From Clostridiales bacterium (GTDB taxonomy: Bacteria > Bacillota > Clostridia > Oscillospirales > Acutalibacteraceae), in the NCBI GenBank assembly GCA_019419895.1, contig JAHZIE010000027.1:18654-35978 (forward strand): DNA of 17,325 nt, in the 5' to 3' direction. How positions within the stretch are numbered: the first letter of the stretch is position 1; the number at the start of each line of letters is the position of its first letter. The position numbers were made by a program, and so were the translations under genes. This document shows positions 14,653 to 17,325 of this stretch, in pieces. The notes under the pieces were generated by a model. That model was not told the DNA's origin and searched no databases. It was given only the letters and a program-made list of their open reading frames with translations.

Positions 14653-14706
14653 ATGTGTTTTTTAGCGTAACTGGCAGGTCACGCTTTTACTTTTACTCAT
14701 TAGGAG
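14647..14706. repeat. Inverted repeat sequestering the tnpA ribosome binding site
   Basis: CTCCTAATG (14647-14655) and CATTAGGAG (14698-14706) are perfectly complementary. In a minus-strand transcript this pairs the AGGAGG SD of tnpA with upstream sequence, and between the arms lies a second hairpin, GCGTAAC (14665-14671) with GTCACGC (14678-14684). IS200 elements are known to repress translation of transposase by hiding its SD in a stem and to block read-through transcription with a leader hairpin; this matches that layout. Confidence 0.6.
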
Positions 14707-14740
14707 TTTTTTCTTCTTCATCCCTTAAGTTCTCTTGAAC

Positions 14741-14757
14741 CACGCGACTATCGCATG
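14741..14757. repeat. Probable left-end hairpin of the IS200-like element
   Basis: CACGCGA and TCGCATG pair (one wobble) around CTA. Its position beyond the tnpA leader fits the subterminal left-end hairpin of the family. Confidence 0.45.
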
Positions 14758-14776
14758 CTTTTCTTTACACAAAAAG

Positions 14777-14823
14777 AAACCTTCCCAGTCAAAGGCGTTA
14801 GTCTCTGACCGGGAAGGTTTTCT
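14777..14823. terminator. Strong bidirectional terminator-like hairpin beside the IS
   Basis: AAACCTTCCC (14777-14786) pairs with GGGAAGGTTT (14811-14820), extended inside by GTCA/TGAC across an A-C mismatch. T-rich tails follow on both strands (TTTTCT rightwards, TTTCTTTTTG leftwards). No gene directly upstream on either strand is obvious; it may have belonged to a transcription unit displaced or lost around the IS insertion. Confidence 0.6.
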
Positions 14824-15307
14824 ATTCCCTGGAAGAGAAAGAGCAGTCCTGATTTGCTTTTTCCTTTCCCTTTCGAGGATTATCTGTTAATAAATTCCAT
14901 TCAAATTACAATTCCCCAAATAGTCCATGAAATTATTTTTGTTTTCAAGGGCTGTAGCAGTGGGCCGGCACAAGTCCTTTCTGGTGCCGGTGGAGCACTT
15001 CGCCTCGATAAAACTGAGTTCTGTAATTAAGAATTGTATCCCCGTGGTTTTATTTCATGAGGAAATAAACTCCGGTCAGATTCGCGTAATTCCCCCGATT
15101 TCAAAGCTGTTTTTCCTTCCATCTCAGTAATTTTCTATACTTCCATCCGGTCACATACAGATGCCGGTCCATTCCCCCTGAGTCCTTCTCGCATATTCTC
15201 ACATCGCAAAACCCGCGTTTTGACATGAAAAAATACTACAACCTTTTTGGTTTCTTTAAAAGTTTTCTGGACAATATAAAGAAAATATAAAAACAGTTTT
15301 TTACCTG
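14824..15307. other. Gene-free region with two inverted repeats
   Basis: No supported coding sequence; open frames here are short, lack SD sites, and one covers the antiporter promoter. Two inverted repeats are visible: CCGGCAC (14965-14971) with GTGCCGG (14984-14990), and TTTATTTC (15049-15056) with GAAATAAA (15062-15069). The composition is mixed, becoming AT-rich from 15220 onwards. It may hold decayed gene material or an unannotated RNA. Confidence 0.4.
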
Positions 15308-15336
15308 TTGCATTTTTCCGGATCTTATTGGATAAT
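15308..15336 (+). promoter_or_regulatory. Sigma-A promoter of the cation:proton antiporter
   Basis: TTGCAT (15308-15313), a 17-base spacer and GATAAT (15331-15336); transcription would start near 15343, leaving a leader of about 28 bases with the SD GAAGG. Confidence 0.65.
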
Positions 15337-15370
15337 AAGTAAGATTTAAAATTAAGAAGAAGGTAAGAGA

Positions 15371-16687
15371 ATGGGAGATTATGGTTTTTTATTTGATCTT
15401 GCATTGATATTGCTGACGACAAAGGTTTTTGGCCTGCTCACTAAGCGGTTTCAGATGCCGCAGGTTGTCGGCGCTTTGATAGCCGGGCTTGTTCTGGGTC
15501 CGGCAGTTCTTAACATCATACAAGAGACGGATTTTATTCATGCCACCGCGGAGGTAGGGGTTGTTGTTCTGATGTTCTGCGCCGGTATGGAAACAGACGT
15601 TCAGGAGCTGAAAAAAAGCGGGAAGGCTTCCTTCATCATTGCCCTGATCGGCGTAATTGTGCCTCTGCTCGGCGGATATTTTGTAGCCTATTTCTTCAAT
15701 CGTCCCGGTATTATTGATTCAGACGCGTCCGCGAAGATATTCCTGCAGAATATCTTTATTGGAATTATCCTGACAGCAACCTCTGTCAGCATTACCGTTG
15801 AAACCCTCAAGGAGCTTGGAAAGCTGAAAACTCGTTCAGGAAACGCAATCCTCGGCGCGGCTGTCATTGACGATATTCTGGGTATCATTGCCTTGACCAT
15901 TATCACCAGTTTGGCTGATGACTCGGTGAGCATCGCAATCGTACTTTTAAAAATCCTCGGATTTTTTGTCTTTGCGGGAGTGGTTGGCTTCCTTTTTTAC
16001 AAATTTTATACCAAATGGATCGTTTCCGCGGAAAAAGGAATGCACCGGCATGTCATTGTGGCTTTTGTTTTCTGTCTCCTGATGTCTTTCTGCGCGGAGG
16101 TGCTTTTCGGCGTGGCCGATATCACCGGTGCCTTTGCCGCGGGACTTATCATTTCCTGCACCCAGCGGACAAAATACCTTGCCTCAAAATTTGATGTACT
16201 GTCCTACGCATATCTCTCTCCAATCTTCTTCGCCAGTATTGGGCTCCAGGTGATCCTCCCGGCGATGAATACCAACATCATCATTTTCTCCATTATATTG
16301 GTGATTGTGGCTATTTTGACAAAAGTGCTCGGGTGCGGCTTTGGAGCGAAGCTGTGCGGCTATAAAAATTACCAATGCATGAGAATCGGCGTGGGAATGA
16401 TTTCCCGCGGGGAGGTCGCCCTGATTGTCGCCAGCAAAGGCGCCGCTATCGGGCTCTTGGGTTCCAACTTCCTGGGGCCGGTGGTGCTTGTGGTTATCAT
16501 CACGACTATCATTACACCAATCCTCTTAAAGCCGGTATTCAAGAAGGGGCCGCCTCCCACGCCACAGCCTGTGGAAAGCGGATTTGCCGATTCCTATGAG
16601 GAATTAAACAAGTACCGCAGCGGATATCCGGGCAGTACAGAGCCCCCCTCTCCACTGGATTTGCCTGAAAATCAAAATAAGGAATAA
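15371..16687 (+). CDS. CPA2-family cation:proton antiporter (Na+/H+ or K+/H+)
   Basis: The 438-residue product starts at ATG 15371, 7 bases after AGAAGG. It has about 12-13 membrane helices over residues 5-390 and matches the NapA/GerN/KefB-like Na_H_Exchanger fold. VVGALIAGLVLGPAVLN (32-48) and FCAGMETD (69-76) mark the N-terminal half; TATSVSITVETLKELG (135-150) and AAVIDDILGI (163-172) are the unwound-helix and ion-binding motifs. The two aspartates (D167-D168) are typical of electrogenic two-proton exchangers. SRGEVALIVASKG (345-357) belongs to the conserved C-terminal helix. The tail (about 392-438) is short, proline-rich and hydrophilic, and there is no TrkA-N/RCK domain, unlike KefB/KefC. 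It probably serves pH or sodium balance; ion choice is not decidable here. Confidence 0.92.
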   Translation: MGDYGFLFDLALILLTTKVFGLLTKRFQMPQVVGALIAGLVLGPAVLNIIQETDFIHATAEVGVVVLMFCAGMETDVQELKKSGKASFIIALIGVIVPLLGGYFVAYFFNRPGIIDSDASAKIFLQNIFIGIILTATSVSITVETLKELGKLKTRSGNAILGAAVIDDILGIIALTIITSLADDSVSIAIVLLKILGFFVFAGVVGFLFYKFYTKWIVSAEKGMHRHVIVAFVFCLLMSFCAEVLFGVADITGAFAAGLIISCTQRTKYLASKFDVLSYAYLSPIFFASIGLQVILPAMNTNIIIFSIILVIVAILTKVLGCGFGAKLCGYKNYQCMRIGVGMISRGEVALIVASKGAAIGLLGSNFLGPVVLVVIITTIITPILLKPVFKKGPPPTPQPVESGFADSYEELNKYRSGYPGSTEPPSPLDLPENQNKE

Positions 16688-16696
16688 ATTTATACT

Positions 16697-16734
16697 AAAA
16701 CACCGGGTCCGCCAAATGGCGGGCCCGGTGTTTT
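16697..16734. terminator. Bidirectional terminator shared by antiporter and ABC ATPase genes
   Basis: A 17-base-pair stem (16697-16713 with 16718-16734, one T-G wobble) with the loop AAAT has AAAA on the left arm and TTTT on the right, so it can end both the rightward antiporter transcript and the leftward ATPase transcript, whose stop codon lies 9 bases away. Confidence 0.9.
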
Positions 16735-16742
16735 GGATCCGA

Positions 16743-17325
16743 TCAATATTGTTCCGCTTTTACAAGCTTTCCTTTTTCCATTTCATAGACCTCGTCTGCC
16801 AAGCTGCCGACATCCTCCCTGTTATGGCTGGTAAAAAACAAAGATCCCCCTTTTTCAATATGACGTCGGAGAATTTTCTTTACAAGGTCAACAGAAGATT
16901 TATCCAAAGCATTCATTGGCTCATCTAAAACCAATATGGAAGGTTCTTCCATCACCGCCTGGATAATTCTAAGCTTTTGTTTCATTCCTAAAGAATAATT
17001 CTTTACCTTTTTACGCAAATCCTCAGAAGATAACTCCATCTGTTCCGCCAGCTTCGTAATTTCGTCCTTGGATATCTTTTTCCTAATTCCAGCAAGCATC
17101 TGCAAATTTTCAAGCCCGGACAGGCTCTGTACAAACTCCGGCGCATTGATGGAAATTCCTGCGTTTTCAATAAAGTCCACATCTTTTCCAATCACCTTGT
17201 TATTCACCTTAATTTCACCGCTGTCCGGTTTGGAAAAACCGCATAACAATTTTAGAAATACACTCTTTCCAGAACCATTGGGACCAATAATGCCATAGCT
17301 TTTTCCTCCTGAAAAATCTATGGAC
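16743..17325 (-). CDS. ABC transporter ATP-binding protein, LanF/BcrA type (5' end outside window)
   Basis: The frame is open from the stop at 16743 to the right edge, giving 193 visible residues; the true start lies beyond the window. It begins SIDFSGGKSYGIIGPNGSGK, so Walker A (GPNGSGKS) is inside the window although an internal ATG at 17249 might suggest a shorter protein. The signature is YSLGMKQKL, the variant typical of BcrA/LanF/CcmA-like ATPases, Walker B is ILVLDEPMNALD, and the H-loop is FFTSHNRED. The total would be about 210 residues, a short ATPase as in exporters of lantibiotics, bacitracin-type peptides or in uncharacterised clostridial ABC-2 systems. Its permease would be expected nearby outside the window. 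Function in antimicrobial peptide export or immunity is inference. Confidence 0.93.
   Translation of the reverse strand, partial: SIDFSGGKSYGIIGPNGSGKSVFLKLLCGFSKPDSGEIKVNNKVIGKDVDFIENAGISINAPEFVQSLSGLENLQMLAGIRKKISKDEITKLAEQMELSSEDLRKKVKNYSLGMKQKLRIIQAVMEEPSILVLDEPMNALDKSSVDLVKKILRRHIEKGGSLFFTSHNREDVGSLADEVYEMEKGKLVKAEQY

Larger units (their letters stand above)
14246..14760 (-). mobile_element. Degenerate IS200/IS605-family insertion sequence
   Basis: About 515 bases with the architecture of an IS200-type element read on the minus strand: a left-end hairpin (14741-14757), a tnpA leader that hides its ribosome binding site, a damaged tnpA (14361 to about 14652), and a right-end hairpin (14257-14285) followed by TCAA (minus strand, 14249-14246), the sort of tetranucleotide where these single-strand transposases cut. 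There are no terminal inverted repeats or target duplications, as expected for the family. The right boundary is reasonably placed; the left one is approximate. It lies in the gene-poor gap between plsY and the antiporter and is probably immobile unless served in trans. Confidence 0.75.

Noticed and set aside
14927..15130. A 67-codon plus-strand frame in the spacer before the antiporter.
   Set aside because: No SD, no family pattern, and it spans an inverted repeat; treated as chance.
15135..15422. A 95-codon minus-strand frame.
   Set aside because: It is antisense to the antiporter promoter and start.
1..17325. CRISPR array, tRNA or rRNA genes.
   Set aside because: No regularly spaced direct repeats, tRNA cloverleaf signals or rRNA segments were seen.

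Overview
The window looks like a chromosomal segment from a low-to-medium GC Gram-positive anaerobe of the Clostridia (Eubacteriales). This is an inference from gene content (a divergent PlsY, a fused iron/phosphonate-type ABC permease, a CPA2 antiporter without a regulatory domain, a LanF/BcrA-type ABC ATPase), purine-rich Shine-Dalgarno sites, sigma-A type promoters and many strong intrinsic terminators. No rRNA, tRNA or CRISPR array is seen.

Left part (1-5650), carbohydrate locus: a divergent pair consists of a Gfo/Idh/MocA-family (GH109-like) protein on the minus strand, cut by the window edge, and an AraC-type cupin regulator on the plus strand. A 1034-residue glycoside-hydrolase-like protein follows in its own transcription unit with a 380-base upstream region. 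This resembles a small glycan-use locus: a sensor/regulator, a large intracellular glycosidase-like enzyme and an NAD-dependent sugar-modifying enzyme.

Middle (5650-9260): a single-gene cassette encodes an FRG-domain protein, with its own promoter and a flanking terminator on each side; it is the best candidate for an accessory or defence-like function. Next is a convergent MATE efflux transporter with an attenuator-like hairpin in its leader, then about 500 bases without a clear gene.

Middle right (9265-12820): a minus-strand operon, binding protein > ATPase > fused double permease, with overlapping reading frames, a strong promoter (TTGACT-N17-TATTAT) and a terminator. It is an importer of the iron/phosphonate/polyamine-like superfamily; the substrate is not evident.

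Right part (12820-17325): an AT-rich gene-poor stretch with an orphan minus-strand terminator; plsY (phospholipid synthesis) with a long, probably structured leader; a decayed IS200/IS605-family element that keeps its end hairpins and an SD-sequestering inverted repeat; a gene-poor spacer; a CPA2 cation:proton antiporter; and, convergent with it across a shared bidirectional terminator, the end of a LanF/BcrA-type ABC ATPase running off the right edge.
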